Positions 18,001 to 26,300 of a DNA stretch of 64,000 nucleotides are shown here, one piece after another. Position 1 is the stretch's first letter, and each line of letters opens with the position of its first letter. This stretch comes from PCRC01 sp017848435 (GTDB lineage: Bacteria > Pseudomonadota > Gammaproteobacteria > Burkholderiales > Burkholderiaceae_C), in contig OZ260072.1 in NCBI GenBank assembly GCA_965284315.1, positions 1,922,001 through 1,986,000 of the forward strand, written 5' to 3'. Under the pieces are notes generated by a model. That model made no database searches, was not told the DNA's origin, and saw only the letters and a program-made list of their open reading frames with translations. Both the position numbers and the translations under genes were made by a program.

Positions 18001-21000
18001 GTCACTGGCACCGCCGGCAACGACTTCCTGGTCGGTGGCAGTGGTGACGACTCCCTGAGCGGCGGCGCCGGCAACGACAGCTACATCGGCGGCGCCGGCA
18101 ACGACATCATCGTTGGCGCGCCACCACCTGCTCCTGCTCCTGCTCCTGCTCCCAACGTGGATACCGGTGTAGACGTGGTCGTTTCCTACAACCTCTTCAC
18201 CGATGGCTCTGACCAGATCAACCTCGGCACCGAAGTGGGCCTGGCCAGCGCCGCCGCGCTGGACGTACTCAACATTACCAACAACGGCGAGGTGCGCGTT
18301 GTCATCAATACCGCCTACGTGGGCAACGGCGTGGGCGTGGGCACCAGTGCCGACGCCGCGCTGTTCGCCGCCCAGCGCAACACCCTTGTGCTGCAAAGCA
18401 ACGGCGCCCCCGGCGGTACCGGCTATGTGGACGACGAAGGCTTGGCACTCAGCATCACCGGCTCGCGCTTTGTGGTCAGCGACGCCGCCACCCCCAGCGT
18501 CAACAACGCCTTCCTGGCCAACCAGAACCTCACCCGCATTGCCCTGGGCACCTCGGGCGACGACACGCTGGCCATCACCGCCTCGTCCGGCGGCTCGGTC
18601 TACCTGTTGGGCGGCAACGGCAACGACACGCTCAGCGTCATCGGCACCAGCCCCAGCCTGATTGACGGCGGCGCCGGCAACGACACCCTGGTGGGCAGCG
18701 GCAGTGCCGACCAGCTGATCGGCGGCGTTGGCGACGACCAGTTCAGCAACGTCGGCGGCGGCGCCACCGTGTTAGGCGGCGACGGCAACGACACGTTGGT
18801 GGCCGGCCTCAACAACTACGCCCCCAGCAGCGACGGCAACTTGGTTGACGTGGAAACCGTCCGCGCCACCACCGGCAGCGACAACATCAACATCAACCTG
18901 TCCAGCCAGAGCGAGGGCTTCACCCTCCTGGGCAACGACGGCACGAACCAGCTGTTGGGCGGCAACAGCGCCGACACCCTGCTCGGTAGTGCCGGTAACG
19001 ACACCATCAACGGCGGCAACGGCGACGACAGCCTCACCGGCGGCACCGGCGGCGACAGCCTGAGCGGTGGTGGCGGCACCGACCGCTTCACCATCGCCAG
19101 CGGCGACACCCCCTTCACCCCCGCCAGCACTGTGCCCGGCACCGGGGCAGACACCATCAGCGGCTACGAAGCCACCGACACCATCGACTTTGGCGGCGAG
19201 ATGGGCACCGCCGCCAACTACAGTGCTTCCGCCCCCAATGTGGCCAACTTCGCAGAAGCCGTGGCCGCTGCCAACACCGCATTTGGCACCGAAGGCAGGC
19301 TTTACCACTTTGCCAGCGACGGCAGCACCGGCTACTTGTTCTACAACCGCGTAGTCACCGGCAACACCCTCGGTGCAGGTGACGACGTGGTGGTCGTCCA
19401 GGGCGCCAATACGGGCAACTTCGGCTTTGCCAACATCGCAGGCACGGCGGCTAACGTCGCCCCGGTGGTCAACACCTCCGCCAGCGTCAGCACTACTGCA
19501 CCCGCCACCTTTCCCAACACGCTGAGCTTCCGCGTGACGGACGCCGCCGGCAGCACCCTCAGCGCCCGCGTCGGCACCACCGTGGTCAGCCTGGGCACGG
19601 TCAACAACGGCACCGACAGCACCCTCACCGTGGCCGCGCAGGCCACTCAGGTGGTGGGCGAACTGAATGTGTTTGACGGCGGCCTGTCGTCCAACCTCGG
19701 CCTCTTCTTGGGCCTGGGCACAGAGGGCAATGACAACGGCCTGTTTGTGGCCTCCAGCACCAACCCCGCCGCGCTGTATGGCTTTGGCGGCAACGACGGC
19801 TTGCTGGGCACCACCAGCAACGACACCCTGGTGGGTGGCACCGGCAATGACCAACTGACCGGTCAGGCCGGGGCTGACCTGCTGGACGGTGGCGATGGTG
19901 ATGACACCTTCGTCTTCGCCTCGGTGACCGACCTGTTTGCCAGCGCCAGCACCGCAGACCTCACTGACTCCATTGTGGGCGGCAATGGCTCCGACACGTT
20001 CCAGATTCGGGGCGACGGCTTCACCATCAGCGCAGACAATTCGTTCGCCCGCGCCAGCGGGGTGGAAACCATCGTCTCAGGCTCAAGCGACAACCCTTTC
20101 AGCATCTCCCTGAACGCCACCGCCTTTGCGGCGGGCATACGCACCGTGAGCTTGGCGAACGATGGCGCATCTGCTGGCAACAACACCATCGACGCCTCCC
20201 GCCAGCTGGATGCCAGCATCGCCCTGAGCCTGATTGGCTCACAAGGGGTAGATAACATCACCGGCGGCGCCGGCAACGACAACATAGACGGGCGCGCTGG
20301 CGCCGACAGCCTGATCGGTGGTGCCGGCGTCGACACCTACAGCCTGGGCACCGCAGATAACGCTATCGACACCGTCGTGGACGCAGGCAGTGCCATCACA
20401 AAAGACGCCACCACGGGCGCCATCAGCGGCTTTGACCTGATCAATCAGTTCACCAAAACCCAGGACGTGCTGAACTTCAACAACGGCACCGGCAAGCAGC
20501 TGGCGGGCACCTACACCGCGGGTGCGGCCGGCACCACAGGAACGTTCACCGTTTCCACTACCGGCAATGACGTCATCGTCTTCAACGACACCAACAACAA
20601 CGGCGTGGTGAACACCACCGAAGCGGCGGTGGTGCTGACCGGCTTGGCTGCTAACGGTGCAGCGGTGGATTTGAACGGCGCAGCGGCAGACAATGGCTAC
20701 CCGGTTGCAACCGCAGCACCTGCGGCCAATGTCACCCCCGATGGTCGCGCCATCGTCACCACCGCAACGATCAACGACCCGTTGTTCAGTGCACAGTGGT
20801 ACTTGAACAACACGGGGCAGCGCTACACCCCCCCGGCCAAACCGCAACCGCAAGACATCACCTTGCTCGACCTCAACATCCTGCCAGTGTGGGCGCGGGG
20901 CATCACTGGCAAGGGCACAGTGGTGGCCATCACCGACGATGGCATTGACCTGAACCATGAAGACCTGACCAACCAGCTGATCAAGGACAAGACTTACAAC

Positions 21001-23046
21001 CCAGACAGTACCATCCAGGACACGGGTGGCAACCCCATCACGCAGGGTGTAGGGTCCTACCCGCCCCCTGCTGCCAACACCAAAGACCACCAGCACGGCA
21101 CAGTGGTGGGCTCCATCGTGGGCATGGAGGCGCAAAACGGCAAGGGCATGGTGGGCGTGGCCTTTGGCACCAAGCTGGTGTCCACTATCAGCGCCGGCGC
21201 GAACTTCAAGACCTTTGATTACCTCAAAGGACTGACTGGCCTGGGCAGCATCAGTGGCGGCGTGGACGTGTCGGTCAACTCTTACGGTTTGGACCCAGCG
21301 TTCTCAGACAACTACTACATCGCTCCCAACACGCCAGTAGGCAACTACACCGACAAACAAAAAGAAGGTGAGGCCATCCGTCTGGCGGCCACCGATGGGC
21401 GGGGTGGCAAGGGCATCGTGATCGAGGTGTCGGCTGGCAACGAGGCCAGCAACCGTGCCGACCCGGCCATGACCAACTTCACCGGCAGCCGCTTCATCAT
21501 TGCCTCGGGTGCCGTGACCGAGCTCGGTTTCCGTACCGACTACAGTACCCCCGGTGCCAGCGTGCTGGTGTCGGCCTTCGGTGGCGTGGGCGCGGCCAAA
21601 CAAGACGTGAACAGCGGTTTTGGCATTCCCTCAGCCGACATTTCCGGTAACTTGGGTTACAACACCACCAGCAATACCGACAACAGCTACGCCTACCAAA
21701 GCCAGGGCACTTCGTACTCTGGCCCCATGGTGGGTGCCACGGCAGCGCTGATGTTGCAGGCCAACCCCAACCTCGGCTTCCGCGATGTGTCCACCATCCT
21801 GGCCATGACGGCGCGCAAGGTGGGTGACACGGCGATTTTTGTGGGCCAAACCGCCAACAAATACATCAACAACAAAGCCACCGACTGGAACCTGGGGGGC
21901 ATGCACTTCTCACGCGATGTGGGTTACGGCCTGATCGATGTGACGGCTGCGGTGCAGCTGGCCGAGTCGTGGACCTTGCCTGCGGGCACTGCCGCCAATT
22001 GGCAACCTGCGGTGGGTGTTTCGACGGACCCTACCAACGTGACCATTCCCGACAACGATCCCACAGCGGGGCTCACCGTCAGTGCGAGCGTGACCCAAAA
22101 TGTACGCATCGAGCGCGTGGAATTTGAGCTGGATTTGACCGCCACCAAGCCCAATCAGCTCAGAGCTGTGGTCACCTCAGCCATGGGCACGGAAATCGAG
22201 TTGTTTGACCGACCGCTGGCCAGCGAACTGGTTTTGCAAACTCCCAATGACCCCGAAAGTCCCAAAGTGGCTGGTCCCAACATCACCCCTTGGCCTGGCG
22301 TGTTCAGCATCGGCTCCACGGCCTTTCTGGGCGAATCCAGCGCAGGCACCTGGACACTGAAGTTGTTTGATACGGTCACGGGCGATCTGGCCCAGTACAA
22401 GAGTCTGACCGTGCGGGCCTGGGGCTCGGCCATCACAGACGATTCGCAGTACGTGATGACGCGCGAATTCACCGGCGGCCAAACCCTGACCGACACGGCG
22501 GGCGTGGATGTGATCAACGCAGCGGCCCTGCAGTCGGCGGTGACGATCGACCTGAACCAAGGTGCAACGTCCACCGTGGTGACTGGGCAAACTTTCACCA
22601 TCGCCAACGGCAGCGTGATTGAAAATGTCACCGGTGGCTCAGGTGGCGACACCTTGGTGGGTAACGCTGCCAACAACCTGCTGCGCGGCAATCTGGGCGC
22701 TGACATGCTGACCGGTGGCGGTGGTGCCGACACCTTCTACTACTTCCTGGCGCAAGACAGCACACTGACCGCTTTTGACACCATCCAAGACTTCAACCTC
22801 ACGGATGGCGACAAACTGGATGTGACCAGCCTGGACGCCAACACGGCCACTGCAGCGAACGACGACTTCGTCTTTTTGGGTACCAATGCGCTGGTCGCCA
22901 ATGGTCTGCGTTACCAACAGACGGGCGGCAACACCTTGGTGCAAGCCGATCTGGATGGCAACGCCAGCACTATCGAGTTCCAGGTGACCCTGATGGGCAG
23001 TCTCGCGCTGACAGCCAACCATTTTATGGGTGTTAAAAATCCTTAA
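15037..23046 (+). CDS. giant RTX protein 1 with subtilisin/kexin-like protease and P-domain
   Basis: 2669 residues, no cysteine seen, no N-terminal signal peptide: the profile of a type I-secreted RTX protein. Order: N-terminal domain shared with the two paralogues (1-160); Ca-binding-like loop FVDLNGNGIADAGEP (178-192) in a carboxypeptidase-regulatory-like fold; Pro/Ala linker (about 424-460); Ig-like domains (about 463-780); RTX GGxGxD blocks near 790-825, 982-1027, 1190-1255, 1307-1347, 1586-1623 and 1742-1770. A subtilase spans about 1912-2312 with D1967 (TDDGID), H2020 (HGTVVG), oxyanion N2135 (SAGNE) and S2226 (GTSYSGP). A P-domain follows at about 2350-2468, then final RTX repeats and a C-terminal export-like tail (2530-2669). 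It may be a surface or secreted endoprotease. Codons 86-297 are identical in DNA to gene 2. No HlyB/HlyD-type transporter is nearby. Confidence 0.9.
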   Translation: MPFQIPGTAGAVSHLFQALQGGAPANAVYLANIGAANTSGIENYARAVGVTFTDTNAALATRVLANVGISATTTNPVAYQALLQGLTEAYAAFPRDRGLVTLNLTDILSGRDGRLGGGLESNATYGAAAIEFNRLIGFRGTHSNNPASTEFSNTPLPPAVIRIQGVAIDGLVSGAQVFVDLNGNGIADAGEPTTTTDAQGNYTIVSPITNARIIATGGTNIDTGLPNTLNLVGRTVAGPNTANELNLTPLTTLADSVARLLANGQPITQAILTQADNIVKTHLGLTGGESLQAINPVSDPGAAALEIYQRGVALANLVTGAQAVAAVDNNAATVPGTIQTPLLDSIARELLRISQSEPAGTTVDLANSVRISTFLGQALANSAAATPALIAGLAAANQQIDNAASVAGVTQLQQNIVQQTPTLAAPPAPPAPAPEPPPPAPAPAPAPAPAPSAPSAPTSVTLTPAGGTVVANTLNSTNTHLEIGAAITAGQATGGKAEFYVGTTKVGEDTTISATDTTVTYTTSDGSPTNAELKTAIAAGGVVTVKLINASNLSATSAVSNPTLAVDYVAPTVTITDNKSDTVRATDANNGAITYTFTFSEVVTGFTDADVAVTNGTKGAFAAAQGNDAGKVYTLVVTPTANLNGNVTVALAANQANDAAGNPNTAATDNVQAVNLTPVNVAPVVNTAASVSAVDTTQITFKATDTDSTNLTARVGTTAVTLGTVNNGADSTLTVAAQTNALQGELNVHDGALSSNLSLYLGLGTTGNDTATTALTQSGTNPAALYGFGGNDSLTGGTQADRLDGGDGNDTLAGGAGADTLAGGTGVDVVSAYDLATDGADQINLGTETVSSATLNDVVNVSATGATQIRASFTSTNVGNGTGTGTAADGALTSAAASARNTVTLQAETGTTDDPAGSIGYADDEGITFIASTGTRFDVRDATTGEQRGDKFTQVILGTSGHDSFSFSSAVQGPGSDYYINAGAGNDTVTGTAGNDFLVGGSGDDSLSGGAGNDSYIGGAGNDIIVGAPPPAPAPAPAPNVDTGVDVVVSYNLFTDGSDQINLGTEVGLASAAALDVLNITNNGEVRVVINTAYVGNGVGVGTSADAALFAAQRNTLVLQSNGAPGGTGYVDDEGLALSITGSRFVVSDAATPSVNNAFLANQNLTRIALGTSGDDTLAITASSGGSVYLLGGNGNDTLSVIGTSPSLIDGGAGNDTLVGSGSADQLIGGVGDDQFSNVGGGATVLGGDGNDTLVAGLNNYAPSSDGNLVDVETVRATTGSDNININLSSQSEGFTLLGNDGTNQLLGGNSADTLLGSAGNDTINGGNGDDSLTGGTGGDSLSGGGGTDRFTIASGDTPFTPASTVPGTGADTISGYEATDTIDFGGEMGTAANYSASAPNVANFAEAVAAANTAFGTEGRLYHFASDGSTGYLFYNRVVTGNTLGAGDDVVVVQGANTGNFGFANIAGTAANVAPVVNTSASVSTTAPATFPNTLSFRVTDAAGSTLSARVGTTVVSLGTVNNGTDSTLTVAAQATQVVGELNVFDGGLSSNLGLFLGLGTEGNDNGLFVASSTNPAALYGFGGNDGLLGTTSNDTLVGGTGNDQLTGQAGADLLDGGDGDDTFVFASVTDLFASASTADLTDSIVGGNGSDTFQIRGDGFTISADNSFARASGVETIVSGSSDNPFSISLNATAFAAGIRTVSLANDGASAGNNTIDASRQLDASIALSLIGSQGVDNITGGAGNDNIDGRAGADSLIGGAGVDTYSLGTADNAIDTVVDAGSAITKDATTGAISGFDLINQFTKTQDVLNFNNGTGKQLAGTYTAGAAGTTGTFTVSTTGNDVIVFNDTNNNGVVNTTEAAVVLTGLAANGAAVDLNGAAADNGYPVATAAPAANVTPDGRAIVTTATINDPLFSAQWYLNNTGQRYTPPAKPQPQDITLLDLNILPVWARGITGKGTVVAITDDGIDLNHEDLTNQLIKDKTYNPDSTIQDTGGNPITQGVGSYPPPAANTKDHQHGTVVGSIVGMEAQNGKGMVGVAFGTKLVSTISAGANFKTFDYLKGLTGLGSISGGVDVSVNSYGLDPAFSDNYYIAPNTPVGNYTDKQKEGEAIRLAATDGRGGKGIVIEVSAGNEASNRADPAMTNFTGSRFIIASGAVTELGFRTDYSTPGASVLVSAFGGVGAAKQDVNSGFGIPSADISGNLGYNTTSNTDNSYAYQSQGTSYSGPMVGATAALMLQANPNLGFRDVSTILAMTARKVGDTAIFVGQTANKYINNKATDWNLGGMHFSRDVGYGLIDVTAAVQLAESWTLPAGTAANWQPAVGVSTDPTNVTIPDNDPTAGLTVSASVTQNVRIERVEFELDLTATKPNQLRAVVTSAMGTEIELFDRPLASELVLQTPNDPESPKVAGPNITPWPGVFSIGSTAFLGESSAGTWTLKLFDTVTGDLAQYKSLTVRAWGSAITDDSQYVMTREFTGGQTLTDTAGVDVINAAALQSAVTIDLNQGATSTVVTGQTFTIANGSVIENVTGGSGGDTLVGNAANNLLRGNLGADMLTGGGGADTFYYFLAQDSTLTAFDTIQDFNLTDGDKLDVTSLDANTATAANDDFVFLGTNALVANGLRYQQTGGNTLVQADLDGNASTIEFQVTLMGSLALTANHFMGVKNP
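15292..15927 (+). repeat. 636-bp tract identical to 23590-24225
   Basis: Read base by base, this tract in giant gene 1 is identical to 23590-24225 in giant gene 2 (offset 8298, which is also the offset between the two start codons). The first differences are at 15291/23589 and 15928/24226. It covers codons 86-297 of both proteins. Outside it the two genes diverge clearly. Interpreted as a gene-conversion tract. Confidence 0.93.
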
Positions 23047-23129
23047 CAATCCGCTGGCATGACCTGAAACAGCCTGTGTACGGCCGCCCTGGGCTGACCT
23101 GAAGCCCGGGGCGCTGCAGATGCCACCTC

Positions 23130-23222
23130 AAAAAGCATAGCGCTGTACCAAGCATTCACCAAGATTTAAGGCTGATTTGACCTAAAACGGGTGCCCAAAT
23201 CGCCTTGGTCGGTGTTCAGGCC
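23130..23222. repeat. interspersed repeat copy B in the spacer between giant genes 1 and 2
   Basis: The region from AAAAAGCATAGCGCTGTACC to CGGTGTTCAGG is similar over about 93 bp to 30568-30662 between genes 2 and 3. The shared block AAAACGGGTGCCCAAATCGC is exact. The left half also matches the interspersed repeat seen at 1431 and 38824. The remaining part of the 288-bp spacer contains no gene. A weak GC-rich hairpin at about 23085-23110 (CTGGGCT/AGCCCGG) could end gene 1 but lacks a T run. Confidence 0.75.
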
Positions 23223-23299
23223 CCTGTGGCGTGGCAAACCCAAGTGTGTACCCCAACACCCACGGCAAGGTTGTGCAATCTTGGAGCTTGAGGCCTGGA

Positions 23300-23305
23300 T
23301 ATAAA
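23300..23305 (+). promoter_or_regulatory. candidate -10 box of giant gene 2
   Basis: TATAAA lies 29 bp before the start codon. A TGTGCAA lies about 21 nt upstream; the leader of gene 3 has TTTGCAA a similar distance before TATAAC (30752). The spacing is longer than ideal for sigma-70, so this is only suggestive. The RBS AGAGG is at 23324-23328. Confidence 0.3.
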
Positions 23306-23334
23306 CCGAAAAGTTTATTTTTCAGAGGTCCGTC

Positions 23335-26300
23335 ATGCCCTTCCAAGTTCCTGGCATCCCCGGCGTAGTCAGCCACCTGTTTCAAGCGTTCTTGGGTGGG
23401 GCACCGGCCAATGCGTCCTACCTGGCCAACGTCCAAGATGCCCGCAACCTCGGCGCCGACAACTACGCCCGCGCCGTGGGCCTGAACTTCACCGAGAGCG
23501 ACGCTGCCCTGGCGGGCAAGGTCTTGGCCAACATTGGCATTTCTGCCAGCACCACCAACCCGGCGGCCTACCAGACCCTGCTGGGGGCCCTGACCGAAGC
23601 CTACGCAGCCTTCCCCCGTGACCGTGGTCTGGTGACCCTGAACCTCACCGACATCCTGTCTGGCCGAGACGGGCGTTTGGGAGGCGGCCTCGAATCCAAC
23701 GCCACCTACGGCGCCGCCGCCATCGAATTCAACCGCCTCATCGGCTTTCGCGGCACCCACTCCAACAACCCCGCCAGCACCGAGTTCTCCAACACCCCAC
23801 TGCCCCCCGCCGTCATCCGCATCCAGGGCGTCGCCATCGACGGCCTGGTCAGCGGTGCCCAGGTGTTCGTGGACCTCAACGGCAACGGCATCGCCGACGC
23901 CGGCGAGCCCACCACCACCACCGACGCGCAAGGCAACTACACGATCGTCTCCCCGATCACCAACGCCCGCATCATCGCCACCGGCGGCACCAACATCGAC
24001 ACCGGCCTGCCCAACACCCTGAACCTGGTGGGGCGCACCGTGGCCGGCCCCAACACCGCCAACGAGCTCAACCTCACCCCGCTGACCACCCTGGCCGACT
24101 CGGTGGCCCGCCTGCTGGCCAACGGCCAGCCCATCACCCAGGCCATCCTGACCCAGGCCGACAACATTGTCAAAACCCACCTGGGCCTGACCGGCGGGGA
24201 AAGCCTGCAAGCCATCAACCCGGTGGCCGACCCTGGCCCAGCAGCGCTGGAGATCTACCAGCGCGGTGTGGCCCTGGCCAACTTGGTCACGGGCGCCCAG
24301 GCGGCTGCGGCGGTGGACAACAACCCCGCCACTGTGCCCGGCAGCATCCAGAACCCTTTGCTCGATGCCATCGCGCGGGAGTTGCTGCGCGTCTCGCAAA
24401 GCGAGCCCGCAGGCACCACGGTGGACCTGGGTAACAGCGCACGCATCACCACCTTCCTGACCCAGGCACTGGGCAGCGGCACAGCGGCCACGCCTCAACT
24501 GATCGCTGGACTGGCCAGTGCCAACCAGCAGATTGACAACGCGGCCAGTGTGACCGGGGTGTCGCAGGTGCAGCAGAACATCGTGCAGCAGGCGCCGATC
24601 TTGGCCGCGCCGCCTGCGCCTCCACCGGCTCCCGCACCAGATCCTGCGCCACCGTCACCGCCGCCACCGCCACCGCCACCGCCACCGCCACCGCCACCGC
24701 CACCGCCACCGCCACCGCCACCGCCACCGCCGGAGCTCTCCGCGCCCACAGCCCTCAGCCTGACACCCGTGGGCGGAACCGTGGTGGCCAACACGCTCAA
24801 CGCCAGCAACACCGAGCTGCAATTCGCCGCCACCATCACGGCCGGGCAGGCCACCGGGGGGAAAGCGGAGTTCTTCGTCGGAACGACCAAGGTCGGTGAA
24901 GACACCAGTATCGCCGCGGGCGACACCCGCGTCAGCTTCACCACGTCCGACGGCTCGCCAACGGCGGCTGAATTGCAGGCCGCCATTACCGCGGGCGGCG
25001 TGGTGTCCGTCAAGCTGTCCAACGCAGCGGGTGGCAGCGCCACCAGCGCGGTGAACAACCCCACGCTGCGGGTGGACTACGTGGCGCCCACCGTCACCAT
25101 CACCGACAACAAACCCAACACCGTCACCACCACCGACGCCAACAACGGCGCCATCACCTACACCTTCACCTTCAGCGAGTCGGTCACCGGCTTCGCGCTC
25201 GATGACCTTGTGGTCACCAACGGCACCCCTGGCACCCTCACGGCCAGCACCGTGGCAGGCGAGGAGGGCAAGGTCTACACCCTGGTGGTCACGCCCACGG
25301 CCAACCTCAATGGCAATGTCACGGTGGCCTTGGCGGCCAACAAGGCCACCGACGCGGCCGGCAACCCCAATGAGGCGGCCACCACCAACACCCAGGCGGT
25401 GCAACTGAGCACCGCCCCCACGGTCACCAACCTGGTGCTGGGCAGCCCCATCACTCTGCAGGCCACCGACCCGGAAGGCAGCCCGGTGAGTCTGCGCCTG
25501 CTGGCGGGGGATGGAACGGCCACTGCCCTCACCACTACCGGGACCACGCCCAGCTTCTCTTACGCCATCCCGACAAACCTCACCACAGCACTGCTCGGCA
25601 AGCTTCAGGCCACCGATGGCGCGTTGCACACCAGCGCGGCCAACCTGTTCGTGGGCACCAGCGCGGCCGAAACCGTGAACGGCAGCAACACCGCGTTTGA
25701 CAGCACCCTGCCCCTGGCGCTGTACGGCTTTGCCGGCACCGACAACCTGACCGGCGGCAGCGGCAACGATTACCTGGACGGTGGCATCGACAACGACACC
25801 CTTACCGGCGGCGCAGGGGTGGACACCCTGGTGGGCGGCAGCGGCAACGATCTCTTCATCTACGCCACCCTGGCCGACTTTGTGGCCAGCAACGCCGTGG
25901 TGGACAGCATCGTCGGCGGTGCGGGCACCGACACCGTGCGGGTAGACGCAGCCATCACCCTCACCACGGCAGACACGCTGGCCACCCGCTTGACACAGGT
26001 GGAAGTGCTGCAGCAAAACCACGCCGGGGCGGCCAGCATCGTCCTCGATAACCTCACCAAACTCAGCAGCATCAGCACCATCGACATCGCCGCCAGCACG
26101 GCCGATTCTGTGGTCAACCTCACGGGGGTGACCGCCGCCGCCAACTTCACCTTGATCGGCGGCAGTGGCAATGACCAGATCACCGGTGGCAGCAACAGCA
26201 GCAGCAGAAACACGTTCACTGGCAACGGGGGGGCTGACACCCTGGTGGGTGGTGTGGGCGACGATCTCTTCAACTACGCCAGCTTTGCCGAATTTTTCAG

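Noticed and set aside
16096..18396. Antisense open frame of 766 codons under giant gene 1, and similar long antisense frames under genes 2 and 3
   Set aside because: The repetitive GC-rich codons (GGC, GCC, ACC, AAC) of the RTX genes leave few stops on the other strand. The translated products are low-complexity Gly/Val/His strings with no domain.
17400..20350. Regularly spaced GC-rich DNA repeats that might suggest a CRISPR array
   Set aside because: The periodicity is 9 codons or multiples and translates to GGxGxD repeats in an uninterrupted gene. There are no spacers and no cas genes.
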